Notes: generated by a model not told the origin, from the sequence alone. Positions 8,771 to 17,401 are shown, counted from the stretch's first letter. The stretch: 55,969 nucleotides of DNA from LMUY01 sp964242925 (GCA_964242925.1 CAXTBW010000017.1:1-55969), one strand, 5' to 3'. Program-made: numbers and translations.

Positions 8771-9012
8771 ACTGGCTGGCTTTCATCAGCATCATCTCGG
8801 CCGCTCTCGCCGTGTCCTTCGGCGCGATCGGCCCGGCGCTCGCGGAGGGGCGGGCCGTGGCTGCGGCGATGGACGCCATCGCGCGGCAACCGGAATCGGC
8901 CAGCACCATCTCGCGCACCCTGTTCGTCGGCCTAGCGATGATCGAGACGATGGCGATCTACTGTCTGGTCATCGCGCTGTTGCTGCTGTTCGCCAACCCG
9001 TTGCTGAAATGA
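8767..9012 (+). CDS. atpE: N-type ATPase subunit c
   Basis: 81-residue c subunit, a helical hairpin whose oligomer forms the rotor ring. Helix 1 holds FGAIGPALAEGRAV, the polar loop is RQPE (40-43), and helix 2 holds LAMIETMAIYCLV with the ion-binding Glu60. A second carboxylate, Glu27, sits in helix 1 at the position of the glutamine ligand in sodium-type rings; Thr61 and Tyr65 follow Glu60. This two-carboxylate pattern is typical of N-ATPases. Whether the ion is sodium or proton cannot be decided from sequence alone. ATGA overlaps at both ends. Confidence 0.93.
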   Translation: MNWLAFISIISAALAVSFGAIGPALAEGRAVAAAMDAIARQPESASTISRTLFVGLAMIETMAIYCLVIALLLLFANPLLK

Positions 9013-9752
9013 CGATCGACTGGTGGACGCTGGGCTTCCAGGTCGTCAACGTCGTCGTCCTGGTCTGGCTGCTGCAGCATTTCTTCTGGCGCCCGATCGC
9101 GGCGATGATCGATCTGCGCCGCAGCACGACGGAGAAGGCGCTGGCCGACGCGATGGCAGCGCAGCACGAGGCCGCCACCGCCGTGAAAGCGGTCGCGGCC
9201 ACGCGCGCCGGGTTCGCCAGCGAGCACGACGTGATCCTGGCCAAAGCCCACGCCGAGGCAGAGGCGGCCAGCAAGACGACGCACGACGACGCCGCAAGGG
9301 AGGCGGCCGGGCAGACGGCGGCGGCGCAGGCTGCAGCCGCAGCGGCGCACGATGCGGATGCGGCGGCGTGGACCGAGCAGGCAGGCAAGCTCGCCGTGCA
9401 GATCGCCGGAAAGCTGGCCGGGCGGTTGCAAGGCGCCGCCGTCAGCGCCGCCTTCCTGGACTGGCTGGTGGCGAGCATCAAGGCGATGCCAGCGGCGGAG
9501 CGGCAAGCCGCGATCGCCGACGATGGTGGATTCGAGGCGGTCAGCGCGGCGCCTCTAGCAGCGGCAGAGCAAGATCGCACGCGCAGCCTGGTTGCCGCCG
9601 CGTTCGGCGCCGAGCCGCGGATGGCGTTTCGCATTGACCCGGCGCTGCTCGCCGGGATCGAGCTGCACGGGCCGCACTTCGTCCTCTCCAACAGCTGGCG
9701 CGCCGATCTCGACGGCATCCTCGCGGACCTCAGCCATGCCCCCGGACGATAG
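9009..9752 (+). CDS. atpF: N-type ATPase subunit b with delta-like C-terminus
   Basis: 247-residue peripheral-stalk protein, about 90 residues longer than a plain b subunit. One N-terminal membrane helix (about 7-26, FQVVNVVVLVWLLQHFFW) leads into an Ala-rich charged coiled coil (about 38-125). The C-terminal 40 residues (IDPALLAGIELHGPHF..., then WRADLDGILADL) resemble the C-terminal domain of the delta subunit. No separate atpH lies in the operon, which matches N-ATPases where b has taken over the delta role. The gene overlaps the start of atpA by 17 bases. The delta-like reading is by eye and should be tested by profile search. Confidence 0.88.
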   Translation: MTIDWWTLGFQVVNVVVLVWLLQHFFWRPIAAMIDLRRSTTEKALADAMAAQHEAATAVKAVAATRAGFASEHDVILAKAHAEAEAASKTTHDDAAREAAGQTAAAQAAAAAAHDADAAAWTEQAGKLAVQIAGKLAGRLQGAAVSAAFLDWLVASIKAMPAAERQAAIADDGGFEAVSAAPLAAAEQDRTRSLVAAAFGAEPRMAFRIDPALLAGIELHGPHFVLSNSWRADLDGILADLSHAPGR

Positions 9753-11352
9753 CCCGGCCGGGTGGTTCGCGACGGCCGCGAAGCAGGTGGCTGCTTCCAG
9801 CCTCGGGTCCCGCGCGGCCCAAATCGGCCGGGTGGAGGAGGTCGGCGACGGGGTCGCGCTCGTCTCGGGGCTGCCTGGCGCGCGACTGGACGAGAAGCTC
9901 CGCTTCGCCGGCGGCCAGTTCGGCTTCGCCCAGGTGCTGGAGCGCGACCGGGTCGGCTGCGTGCTGCTGGACGGGGTGGATAGCGTCGCCGCCGGGGACG
10001 CGGTGCATGCCACGGGCGATGTGGTGCGCGTGCCGGTCGGGCCGGGCCTGCTCGGCCGCGTGGTGGACCCGCTCGGCCGCCCGCTGGACGGCAAGGGCGC
10101 GGTTGCCGCCAAATCGCTGGAGCCGATCGAGCGCGCGGCGCCGTCCATCATCGACCGAGACTTGGTGGTGCAACCCGTGCAGACCGGGCTTGTCATCGTG
10201 GACACGTTGTTCGCGCTCGGACGCGGCCAGCGGGAATTGATCATCGGCGACCGCGCGATCGGCAAGACCACGGTCGGCATCGACGCGATCATCAGCCAGA
10301 AGGACAGCGACATCGTTTGCATCTACGTCGCGGTCGGGCAGAAGAGCTCCGCCGTGCGTCGAGCGATCGACGCGATCCAGGCCTATGGAGCGCCGGACCG
10401 ATGCATCGTCGTTGCATCGGACGCCTCCGGTTCGCCGGGGCTGCAATGGATAGCGCCGTTCGCGGCGATGACGATGGCGGAGTATTTCCGCGACCGCGGC
10501 CAGCACGCGCTGATTGTGATCGACGACCTGACCAAGCACGCCGCCACCCACCGGGAGATCGCGCTGCTGACCCGGCAGTCGCCGGGCCGGGAGGCCTATC
10601 CGGGCGACGTGTTCTACGTGCACGCAAGGCTGCTGGAGCGCGCGGCCAAGCTGTGCAAGGAGCAGGGCGGCGGCTCGCTGACGGCGCTGCCGATCGCCGA
10701 GACCGACGCCGGAAATCTCAGCGCCTATATTCCGACCAACCTGATCTCCATCACGGACGGCCAGATCGTGCTGGACGCCAAGCTGTTCCACCAGGGACAG
10801 AAGCCGGCGGTGGACGTGGGCAGCAGCGTCAGCCGGGTCGGCGGCAAGACCCAGGCGGTGGCGCTGCGGGATGCGGCGAAGACGCTGCGGCTCGACTACG
10901 CGCAATTCCTCGAACTGGAGTCGTTCACCCGGTTCGGCGGCATGCCGGATGGCCGGGTTAAGCGGCAGCTCGCCCGCGGCGCCTGCATCCGCGCCATACT
11001 AGACCAGCCGCAGCACGCGCCGCTGCGGCTGGCCGACGAGGTGGCATTGGTGACGGCCGTGCAGTCCGGGCTGCTGGACGGGTGGACGAAGCCGGCGATC
11101 GCGGCGTTCCGGCTGGGCCTGCGGCAGGCGATCGACACGGACGCTGCGGCCAGCGTCGGCCAGATGCAAACGGCCGGCACGCTGGATGCAGCCGGCCAGA
11201 AGGGCTTGTCCGACGCCTTGCAACGCTATGCCGCACTAGTGGCCAAGGCGGGCGATGCCGCCCCGGTTCGCAAGGCGGGTGATGCTGCCCCGGTCGCCGA
11301 GGTGGGCGATGCGCCCAGGGTCGCCAAAGCGGGTGCGAGCAAGCCTGCTTGA
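9736..11352 (+). CDS. atpA: N-type ATPase subunit alpha with repeat-containing tail
   Basis: 538-residue non-catalytic nucleotide-binding alpha subunit. Walker A is GDRAIGKT (171-178); the N-terminal strand IGRVEEVGDGVALVSGLPGA and the region EAYPGDVFYVHARLLERAAK are canonical. The start is ATG at 9736 inside the end of atpF. Alpha subunits usually end near 505-515 residues; here the last 35 or so residues are a tandem repeat of a 9-residue unit (KAGDAAPVR, KAGDAAPVA, EVGDAPRVA, then KAGASKPA), so the family core ends around residue 500. The stop overlaps the TTG start of atpG. Confidence 0.93.
   Translation: MPPDDSPAGWFATAAKQVAASSLGSRAAQIGRVEEVGDGVALVSGLPGARLDEKLRFAGGQFGFAQVLERDRVGCVLLDGVDSVAAGDAVHATGDVVRVPVGPGLLGRVVDPLGRPLDGKGAVAAKSLEPIERAAPSIIDRDLVVQPVQTGLVIVDTLFALGRGQRELIIGDRAIGKTTVGIDAIISQKDSDIVCIYVAVGQKSSAVRRAIDAIQAYGAPDRCIVVASDASGSPGLQWIAPFAAMTMAEYFRDRGQHALIVIDDLTKHAATHREIALLTRQSPGREAYPGDVFYVHARLLERAAKLCKEQGGGSLTALPIAETDAGNLSAYIPTNLISITDGQIVLDAKLFHQGQKPAVDVGSSVSRVGGKTQAVALRDAAKTLRLDYAQFLELESFTRFGGMPDGRVKRQLARGACIRAILDQPQHAPLRLADEVALVTAVQSGLLDGWTKPAIAAFRLGLRQAIDTDAAASVGQMQTAGTLDAAGQKGLSDALQRYAALVAKAGDAAPVRKAGDAAPVAEVGDAPRVAKAGASKPA
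11245..11349 (+). repeat. 27-bp tandem repeat encoding the AtpA tail
   Basis: Three 27-bp units (11245-11271, 11272-11298, 11299-11325) and a degenerate fourth (11326-11349) code for KAGDAAPVR, KAGDAAPVA, EVGDAPRVA and KAGASKPA. The first two units are nearly identical and the later ones diverge, which suggests stepwise duplication. It is in frame and extends alpha just before the atpG start. Confidence 0.8.
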
Positions 11353-12203
11353 CCGACCGCCTCGCCGACGTCGCCGCGCGCATCGCTGGCATCCGGCAGT
11401 TGGGGGCCGTCGTGAACGCCATGCGCGGCATCGCGGCGGCCCGCGCCCAGCAAGCCCGCGCGCAACTCGCCGCGGTAGACCGGTATGAGGCGTCGATCGC
11501 AGACGCCATCGCCCGGGCCGCGTTGCTGTCGGCCCCTGCTCGCCACGCGCCCGCACGCGTCAAGGGCCGGCTCGCGATCGTCCTGTTCTGCGCCGAGCAG
11601 GGCTTTGCCGGCGCCTTTAGCGAACGCGTGCTCGAGGCGGCCGGTCCCGACCTGGCGTCGTCCGAGTTGTTCGTAGCCGGAACCCGTGGCGCGGCGTCGC
11701 TCGCCGAGCGGCGGATCGCGCCTGGCTGGGTTGGAGCAATGCCGTCCCACTCGTCCGGCATACCCAAATTAGCGGCGACGATCGCGACCGCGCTGTATGC
11801 TCGGCTTGCCACGGGCGACATCGGGGCATTGGATGCCGTGTTCTGCCAATGGCGCGCCGGGCACGGCATCCATGCAGTGAGGAGAACCCTACTGCCGCTT
11901 GACCCGGTGAGCTTCCCGTTTCCAGTCAATGTGGCGCCGCTCCTGCTGAACCTTGCGCCTGCGGTCTTGTTGCAGAAGTTGACGGCCGAATACTTCCACG
12001 CCGAGCTGTGCCACGCCGCGTTGCACGGCTTCGCCGCCGAGAATGAAGCGCGGATGGAAGCCATGGCTGCGGCGCACACGCAAACGGAGCGGCAGTTGGC
12101 CGCGCTCCAAACCACGCAGCGACGGGTCAGGCAGGAGGAGATCACGGCGGAAATCATCGAGTTGGCGGCCGGCGAGGCTGCTAGCCGGGCGCGGATAACC
12201 TGA
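11349..12203 (+). CDS. atpG: N-type ATPase subunit gamma
   Basis: 284-residue gamma subunit, the rotor shaft. The N-terminal helix carries DVAARIAGIRQLGAVVNAMR and the C-terminal helix ends with EITAEIIELAAG, the two halves of the coiled coil. The central Rossmann-like domain includes AIVLFCAEQGFAGAFSE, matching the canonical SDRGLCGGFN-type segment in place. The start is TTG at 11349 overlapping the atpA TGA (TTGA). It closes the N-ATPase operon; 178 bases separate it from the P-type ATPase. Confidence 0.9.
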   Translation: MTDRLADVAARIAGIRQLGAVVNAMRGIAAARAQQARAQLAAVDRYEASIADAIARAALLSAPARHAPARVKGRLAIVLFCAEQGFAGAFSERVLEAAGPDLASSELFVAGTRGAASLAERRIAPGWVGAMPSHSSGIPKLAATIATALYARLATGDIGALDAVFCQWRAGHGIHAVRRTLLPLDPVSFPFPVNVAPLLLNLAPAVLLQKLTAEYFHAELCHAALHGFAAENEARMEAMAAAHTQTERQLAALQTTQRRVRQEEITAEIIELAAGEAASRARIT

Positions 12204-12224
12204 TTGTCTTTCTAGGGTGCGGTC

Positions 12225-12239
12225 CTGCGTAGTTTCCGA
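12225..12239. promoter_or_regulatory. 15-bp repeated site, copy 2, in the P-ATPase leader
   Basis: Second exact copy of CTGCGTAGTTTCCGA, 22 bases after the atpG stop and 142 bases before the GTG start of the P-type ATPase. Downstream, TTGAAT (12270-12275) and TAGAAT (12291-12296), 15 bases apart, are a weak promoter-like pair. The rest of 12204-12380 shows nothing else recognisable. Confidence 0.45.
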
Positions 12240-12380
12240 GGCTGTATCGCTGCGCTACTCAGGATTACTTTGAATTATGAAACAAGATCATAGAATGCCG
12301 CTGGCTCGGGCGGCCGGAACACGTCGGCTTGTCCGCGGCTCGCGATCATAGACGCGCTGACGTCCGCGCGGCCACCATCG

Positions 12381-14693
12381 GTGGCGGAGCCAACCGGCCT
12401 GACCAGCACGCAGGCAGCCTGTCTATTGCACAGCGGCGGCCCCAACACGGTCGCCGACGTGGCCGAGCACCCGGCGCGGCGCGCGCTCAAGAAGCTGTGG
12501 GCGCCGGTTCCATGGATGCTGGAGGCGGCGATCCTTCTGCAACTTGGCATTGGCGCCTATGCAGAGGCTGGCGTCGTCGCGTTGCTGTTGGTGACGAACG
12601 CGGCGCTTGGCTTTCTCCAGGAGGGACGCGCGCAGGCGACGCTCGACGCCCTGAAATCCCGCCTGGCGCTGACCGCCGCCGTCCGCCGCGATGGCGCATG
12701 GACGACCCTGCCCGCCGCGTCGCTCGTGGCAGGTGATGTCGTGAAGCTGTCGCTGGGGTCGGTGGTGCCGGCAGACATGCGGTTGGACACGGGATTGGTC
12801 CTGATCGACCAATCCATGCTGACGGGTGAATCCGTCGCCATCGACATCGGGGTTGGCGCTGACGCGTATGCCGGCGCGCTCGTTCGCCGGGGCGAGGCGG
12901 TTGGCCATGTCACGGCAACCGGGTCAGGGACGAAGTTCGGGCGGACGACCGAGCTGGTTCGCAGCGCCAAAGTCGTAAGTTCACAACAAAAGACGATCAT
13001 GGCGGTTGTGCGCAACCTGGTGCTGTTCAACGGCGGCGTCACGATCCTGCTGACGTGCTACGCGCTGTGGCTGCCGATGCCGCGGGATCAGATCATCTCG
13101 CTGGCCCTGGTGGCCGTGCTGGCGTCGATCCCAGTGGCGCTTCCGGCAATGTTCACACTTGCGGCCGCGGTCGGCGCCCGCGCGTTGGCGCAGCAGGGCG
13201 TGTTGCCGACCAGCCTTTCGGCCATCGACGAGGCCGCCGGGATCGACGTGCTCTGCGCTGACAAGACCGGCACGCTCACCCGAAACAAACTGGCCGTCAT
13301 GGCTGTCGCGGCGATGCCGGGTTTCGATGAGGCTGGCGTGTTGGCGCTGGCGGCGCTTGCCAGCTCCGACGGCGGTCAGGATCCGGTCGATGGCGCATTG
13401 CGGGCCGCCGCCGCAGCCAAACCGATCGCGCATGGCGTGGCGCTATTGGACTTCGTCGCGTTCGACCCGGCAAAGAAGTCGTCGGAAGCAACCGTGAGGC
13501 AAACGGACGGGACAATCTGGCGCGTGGTCAAGGGCGCCTATGACACCGTTGCGAAACTGGCGCCGGTTGTCGAGGCTGCGGCAGCCCAGCTGGCAGAGTT
13601 GCAGGGCAAGGGTTTTCGTGTGCTCGCGCTGGTGGCTGGGCCTCCTGCTTCGTTGCGGCTGGCCGGGCTGATGGCGATGAGCGACCCGCCGCGGGACGAC
13701 TCGGCCGCCCTGGTGGCGGAGCTGGCAGGACTCGGCGTGCGGACCGTGATGGTGACGGGGGATGCCGAACAGACCGCCCAGGTCGTCGCTGCGGCGATCG
13801 GCATCACTGGCAAGGTCTGGGCTACGACGCCGCTCCCGGCCAGCATCAGCGCGGAGGATTACGCGATTTTCGCCGGCGTGCTTCCCGAGGATAAGTTTCG
13901 CCTCGTGCAGGCTCTCCAGGCCGACGGCCATATCGTCGGCATGTGCGGCGACGGAGCCAACGACGCCCCCGCGCTGCGGCAGGCGCAAATGGGAATTGCA
14001 GTCTCCACGGCGACCGACGCCGCGAAAGCCGCTGCCGGGATCGTGCTGACGCAGGCGGGGCTTGCGGGCGTGGTCGCTTCGGTCAAGGAAGGGCGTACGA
14101 CCTATCAGCGCATCCTGACCTACACGTTGCGCTCGATCATCCATAAGGTCGTCCAGGTGCTGTTTCTAGCCACCGGGCTGGCGCTGACTCGCCAAGCCAT
14201 CCTAACGCCGACCCTAATGGTGCTAATGATGGTCACCGGAGACTTTCTCGCGATGTCGTCGTCGACCGACAACGTGCATCCATCCAATCTGCCGAGCGTT
14301 TGGCGCATCGGACCCTTGTCGATCGCCGGGATCGCGCTGGGTTTCGTGGACCTGCTGTTCTGTGTCGCGTGTCTTGCCGTGGGCAAGTTCGCCCTGGGTC
14401 TAGACACGGCAACGCTGCAAACGCTGACCGTCGCGACGCTCGTCTTTGGCGGCCAGGCGGTGTTCTACGTCGCGCGTGAGCGGCGACATCTCTGGAGCTC
14501 GCGGCCAGGACGGTGGCTGCTGCTTTCGTCCGTGATCGACGTGCTTATCATAAGCGTGCTTGCGCTGAACGGCTTGCTGATGGCGCCTTTGTCCCCCGCA
14601 ATCCTGGCCGGGCTGTTGCTGGCGGCCGTCGTATTCGCCGTTGTGTTGGATACTGTGAAAACGATGCTGTTCCGGCATTTGCGGGTCGCCTGA
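12381..14693 (+). CDS. P3A-type proton-exporting P-type ATPase
   Basis: 770-residue ion pump of the plasma-membrane proton-efflux class. Domains in order: N-terminal segment and M1-M2 (APVPWMLEAAILLQLGIGAY), actuator domain (MLTGESVAI), M4 with PVALPA, phosphorylation motif DKTGTLT with Asp294, nucleotide-binding domain (shorter than in P2 pumps), hinge GDGANDAP, then M5-M10. The M6 stretch VTGDFLAMSSSTDNVHPS aligns with the LNDGTIMTISKDRVKPS segment of plant proton pumps, with the proton-binding aspartate conserved as Asp621. There is no C-terminal autoinhibitory extension. The start is GTG with no clear Shine-Dalgarno; CTG at 12357 is possible. Location after the N-ATPase and a shared 15-bp site suggest joint use in pH or ion balance. 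Confidence 0.9.
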   Translation: MAEPTGLTSTQAACLLHSGGPNTVADVAEHPARRALKKLWAPVPWMLEAAILLQLGIGAYAEAGVVALLLVTNAALGFLQEGRAQATLDALKSRLALTAAVRRDGAWTTLPAASLVAGDVVKLSLGSVVPADMRLDTGLVLIDQSMLTGESVAIDIGVGADAYAGALVRRGEAVGHVTATGSGTKFGRTTELVRSAKVVSSQQKTIMAVVRNLVLFNGGVTILLTCYALWLPMPRDQIISLALVAVLASIPVALPAMFTLAAAVGARALAQQGVLPTSLSAIDEAAGIDVLCADKTGTLTRNKLAVMAVAAMPGFDEAGVLALAALASSDGGQDPVDGALRAAAAAKPIAHGVALLDFVAFDPAKKSSEATVRQTDGTIWRVVKGAYDTVAKLAPVVEAAAAQLAELQGKGFRVLALVAGPPASLRLAGLMAMSDPPRDDSAALVAELAGLGVRTVMVTGDAEQTAQVVAAAIGITGKVWATTPLPASISAEDYAIFAGVLPEDKFRLVQALQADGHIVGMCGDGANDAPALRQAQMGIAVSTATDAAKAAAGIVLTQAGLAGVVASVKEGRTTYQRILTYTLRSIIHKVVQVLFLATGLALTRQAILTPTLMVLMMVTGDFLAMSSSTDNVHPSNLPSVWRIGPLSIAGIALGFVDLLFCVACLAVGKFALGLDTATLQTLTVATLVFGGQAVFYVARERRHLWSSRPGRWLLLSSVIDVLIISVLALNGLLMAPLSPAILAGLLLAAVVFAVVLDTVKTMLFRHLRVA

Positions 14694-14699
14694 TCGTGA

Positions 14700-15510
14700 G
14701 CTGGTTCCGCCTGGCAAAGGCGCGCCACCGTCCAACGTCCAGGGCCACGCGCCGCACCGGCGTCAAGGCTGTCACGTCCGCTGACCGTGGCGCTCCGTTC
14801 AGCATCGCCATCTCACCAAACGGCACGCCGGCCGTAAGCGTCGCGAGCCTGGTGCGCACGCCATGTCCGTTCGACGGCAGCGACACCTCGACCGCGCCTT
14901 CGACGAGGATTTAGACAGCGTCCGCCAGGTCTCCCATGCAGATGATCTGGCTGCCGGCAGGAAAGGCATGCTCGGGCGCGTACGCCAGCAACGCCGTGGC
15001 TTCGCGCTCCGAAGACCGAGGCGAGTGAGGACCTCGACCGCCGGCACGGACGCGGTGTCCCGGCCGGCGCCGTGTGGCGCGAGCCGGCGCCAGCGTCGGG
15101 ATCAGGCGCCAGAACGGCAGGCTCGGCGGCGCCGCCCACCCGGCCCGACGACGTGCAAGTGCTGCAGCCCGTTGGGCGGCACGTCCAGCAACGGGCCAAG
15201 CAACTCGGTGCCGCCCCGCGTCATCAGGATCGCGGCCAGAAGTGATGGACCCGGCACCAGCCAGCACCGCCACCAACGCCAGTGGAGCAGGGCGCAGCGC
15301 CCTGATCGGCCGCAGCATCAGCATCAGGGTGAGGGCGGAAACGACGAGCGCGGCCGGATGCGCCCAGTGCACACGCCATCCTGCCAGGCCAGCCCAGCAT
15401 CGGCCGCAGTTGGAACACTATCATAAGCAACGCGACACCGTTGCGGATGCCGGACACCACCGGGTAGGGCAGCATCGTCACCAACTGGCCCAAGCCGCTC
15501 GCCGCCCGCA
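14700..15510 (-). pseudogene. Remnant of a SulP-family transporter with cyclic-nucleotide domain
   Basis: On the minus strand, pieces of one protein lie in order but in different frames. First comes GQLVTMLPYPVVSGIRNG, a SulP membrane segment (about 15490-15400). Then AHPAALVVSALTLMLMLRP (about 15370-15310) is in another frame, and a fragment reading LLDVPPNGLQHLHVV (about 15200-15150) in a third. The C-terminal cyclic-nucleotide fold follows: FPAGSQIICMGDLADAV, an in-frame TAA at 14911-14913 where a Tyr codon would be expected, then ILVEGAVEVSLPSNGHG and GVPFGEMAMLNGAPRSADV. The N-terminal third and most of the middle are missing. It converges on the P-ATPase gene. Frameshifts plus a nonsense codon mean it is dead. 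Confidence 0.8.
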
Positions 15511-15668
15511 GAGTTGAACCTGCTTCAGATTATCACCAAGAGTGATTGATGAGTAAGCACCGCTCGATCGACGCCTACGACCTCCTGACCGCTGGTCAAG
15601 CTCGGAGATCGGCTGGGCGAATCAGGTTGACCGGCGCCAGCGTTGGAGCGTCTGCGACGACACCGACA
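15511..15668. other. Unassigned sequence between the SulP remnant and a scaffold gap
   Basis: Less GC-rich junction sequence. On the plus strand an open frame from ATG 15549 (SKHRSIDAYDLLTAGQ...) runs into the gap; on the minus strand a frame coming out of the gap ends PTLAPVNLIRPADLRA with stop near 15596. Neither is recognisable. A mobile element in the gap would explain both the broken assembly and the decapitated neighbour, but no terminal repeat is visible. Confidence 0.3.
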
Positions 15669-15768
15669 NNNNNNNNNNNNNNNNNNNNNNNNNNNNNNNN
15701 NNNNNNNNNNNNNNNNNNNNNNNNNNNNNNNNNNNNNNNNNNNNNNNNNNNNNNNNNNNNNNNNNNNN
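15669..15768. other. Scaffold gap (100 N)
   Basis: Exactly 100 undetermined bases, the usual placeholder for a gap of unknown length. The real distance and content between the SulP remnant and the SnoaL-like gene are unknown. Confidence 0.99.
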
Positions 15769-16522
15769 TGCCGTTGCCGTTCTTCGAAACCTCCCGCGAC
15801 GGGACCGCCTGCGGAAAGCCCCAGTGTTCCACGAGCTTGCCGGCCTCGACACGGTACAAGTCGAGGTATGCGCAGGGTTTGGCTTCGTGCGTTCCTTTGG
15901 CGGCGATGAAGACGAGGTCGCCCTGACCCACGAGCAGCACGATCTCGTCAATCGTCCTCGCCCGGGTCAGCACGGCAAGGTCCTGCTCGAAGGCCGCCAC
16001 CCCGTCCCGGGCGCCGGGCTCGTGGCGGATCTGATGATCGCCCGACATGTAACGACCGATTTGGTCGCGCTTCCCGCCGATGTGCACGGTTTCGTAATGG
16101 TCCCGCACCACGGCCTTCACCCTGGACGTGTCCTGTGTGCCGTCGGGCTTGGTCGGCCCGTCGGTCTGGGTGCGCCCGCTCTCGTTCGGCGGAGCGGCGG
16201 GCGCGGCGAAGCGCCAATGCTCGACGAGAAGACCGTCCTCAAACCGGAAGACGGCGAAGAACACCTCGCCCCCGTCGCCGGTATTGTTCCTTCCATGGGC
16301 CACGACGAAGGGCCGGTCGGCAAGCAGCCTGACGATCTCCAGGCTGCTTGCCGACCGGCCGGCTTGCTCGCGCAATTTATCGGCGCCGTCCGCAACGGTT
16401 GGATCGTGCTGGACAAACCCATCCGGCCTTAGATGCCTGGTCGCCAGGTCCGCGTCGCCGGAGGAGACGGCTCGAAGCAGCGCCGCCGCTTTCTCTGCGT
16501 TATTCAGGGCTATATCTTGCAT
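15769..16522 (-). CDS. Double SnoaL-like (NTF2-fold) protein, end in gap
   Basis: About 251 residues visible, starting at MQDIALNNAEKA (ATG 16522). Two tandem SnoaL-like NTF2 modules are seen: residues about 5-115 (with FVQHDPTVADGADKLRE and EHWRF) and about 130-245 (with QIRHEPGARDGVAAFEQ and EHWGF). The repeated HxP...G...F and EHW(R/G)F elements mark the fold. The last visible residues, SREVSKNGNG, resemble the usual end of these proteins, so probably only a few residues fall in the gap. Such proteins act as small-molecule isomerases or hydrolases or are of unknown function. It is downstream of the SDR gene on the same strand, 19 bases away, so likely in one transcript. Confidence 0.8.
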
Positions 16523-16541
16523 CCCGTAGTCGCCAGAGCCG

Positions 16542-17354
16542 CTACGCCACGAACCGGACCACGCCGCCGTCGACCCGGAGCGCCGCCCCGCTCGTCGCGG
16601 AAGCCTGTTCCGAGCAGGCATAGACGATCATGTTGGCCACTTCGGCTGGCGTGGCGAATCGACCAAGGAGGCTGGTTGACCGGGCCGCCTTCAGGAACGC
16701 CTGCTCGGCCTCGTCCTGCGTGATGCCCTGCGCCCGCGCCTGCTGCGCCATGAGGTTGCCCAGGATTTCAGACCGGGTCGGGCCGGGCAGGACGGCGTTG
16801 ACGGTCACGCCCGTACCTGCGACCGCTTCGGCCAGGCCGCGCGAGACTGCGAGCTGCGCCGTCTTGGTCATGCCGTAATCGAGCATCTCCTTCGGGATGT
16901 TGACCGCCGACTCGCTGCTGACGAACACGACGCGGCCCCAGCCGCGCTGCACCATCCGCGGCAGGTAGTGGCGGGTCGTTCGCACGCCGCTCATCACGTT
17001 CAGCTGGAACAAAGCCAGCCAGTCCTCGTCGGGGATTTTCGCGATATCGCCAAAGCCGCCGTAATCCCGGATGAACGCCGTACCGACATTGTTGACGAGG
17101 ATGTCGGCGTCCGGCGCCTGGCAGGTAAGCGCCTCCACGCCGGCCACCGTGGACAGGTCCGCGGCAACACCCGACACGTCGCCGCCGGCGATGGCCGCAC
17201 GAATCTGCCGCACCGCCGCGTCGACACGCTCGCGGCCGCGCCCGTTGACCACGACCGCAGCGCCGGCTCGCGCCAACCCTTCCGCGGTCGCGCGTCCGAT
17301 CCCAGCCGTGGACCCGGTGATGATCGCCTTGCGGCCAGTCAGGTCAATGATCAT
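16542..17354 (-). CDS. SDR-family oxidoreductase
   Basis: 270-residue classical short-chain dehydrogenase/reductase. Cofactor motif TGSTAGIG (13-20), NNVG (88-91), catalytic Ser about 147 in VFVSSESA, and YGMTK with Tyr160 and Lys164. The Arg after beta2 (NGRGRERV) suggests NADP preference. Substrate is unknown; FabG-type or sugar/quinone reductases look alike. It sits between the SnoaL-like gene and the F420-type reductase gene on the same strand, so a small redox operon under the upstream LysR regulator is plausible. Confidence 0.9.
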   Translation of the reverse strand: MIIDLTGRKAIITGSTAGIGRATAEGLARAGAAVVVNGRGRERVDAAVRQIRAAIAGGDVSGVAADLSTVAGVEALTCQAPDADILVNNVGTAFIRDYGGFGDIAKIPDEDWLALFQLNVMSGVRTTRHYLPRMVQRGWGRVVFVSSESAVNIPKEMLDYGMTKTAQLAVSRGLAEAVAGTGVTVNAVLPGPTRSEILGNLMAQQARAQGITQDEAEQAFLKAARSTSLLGRFATPAEVANMIVYACSEQASATSGAALRVDGGVVRFVA

Positions 17355-17401
17355 TGAGGGCAGCCTTTCGTGTCTTGATGGGTATGTGACGGAACGGAGA
17401 C

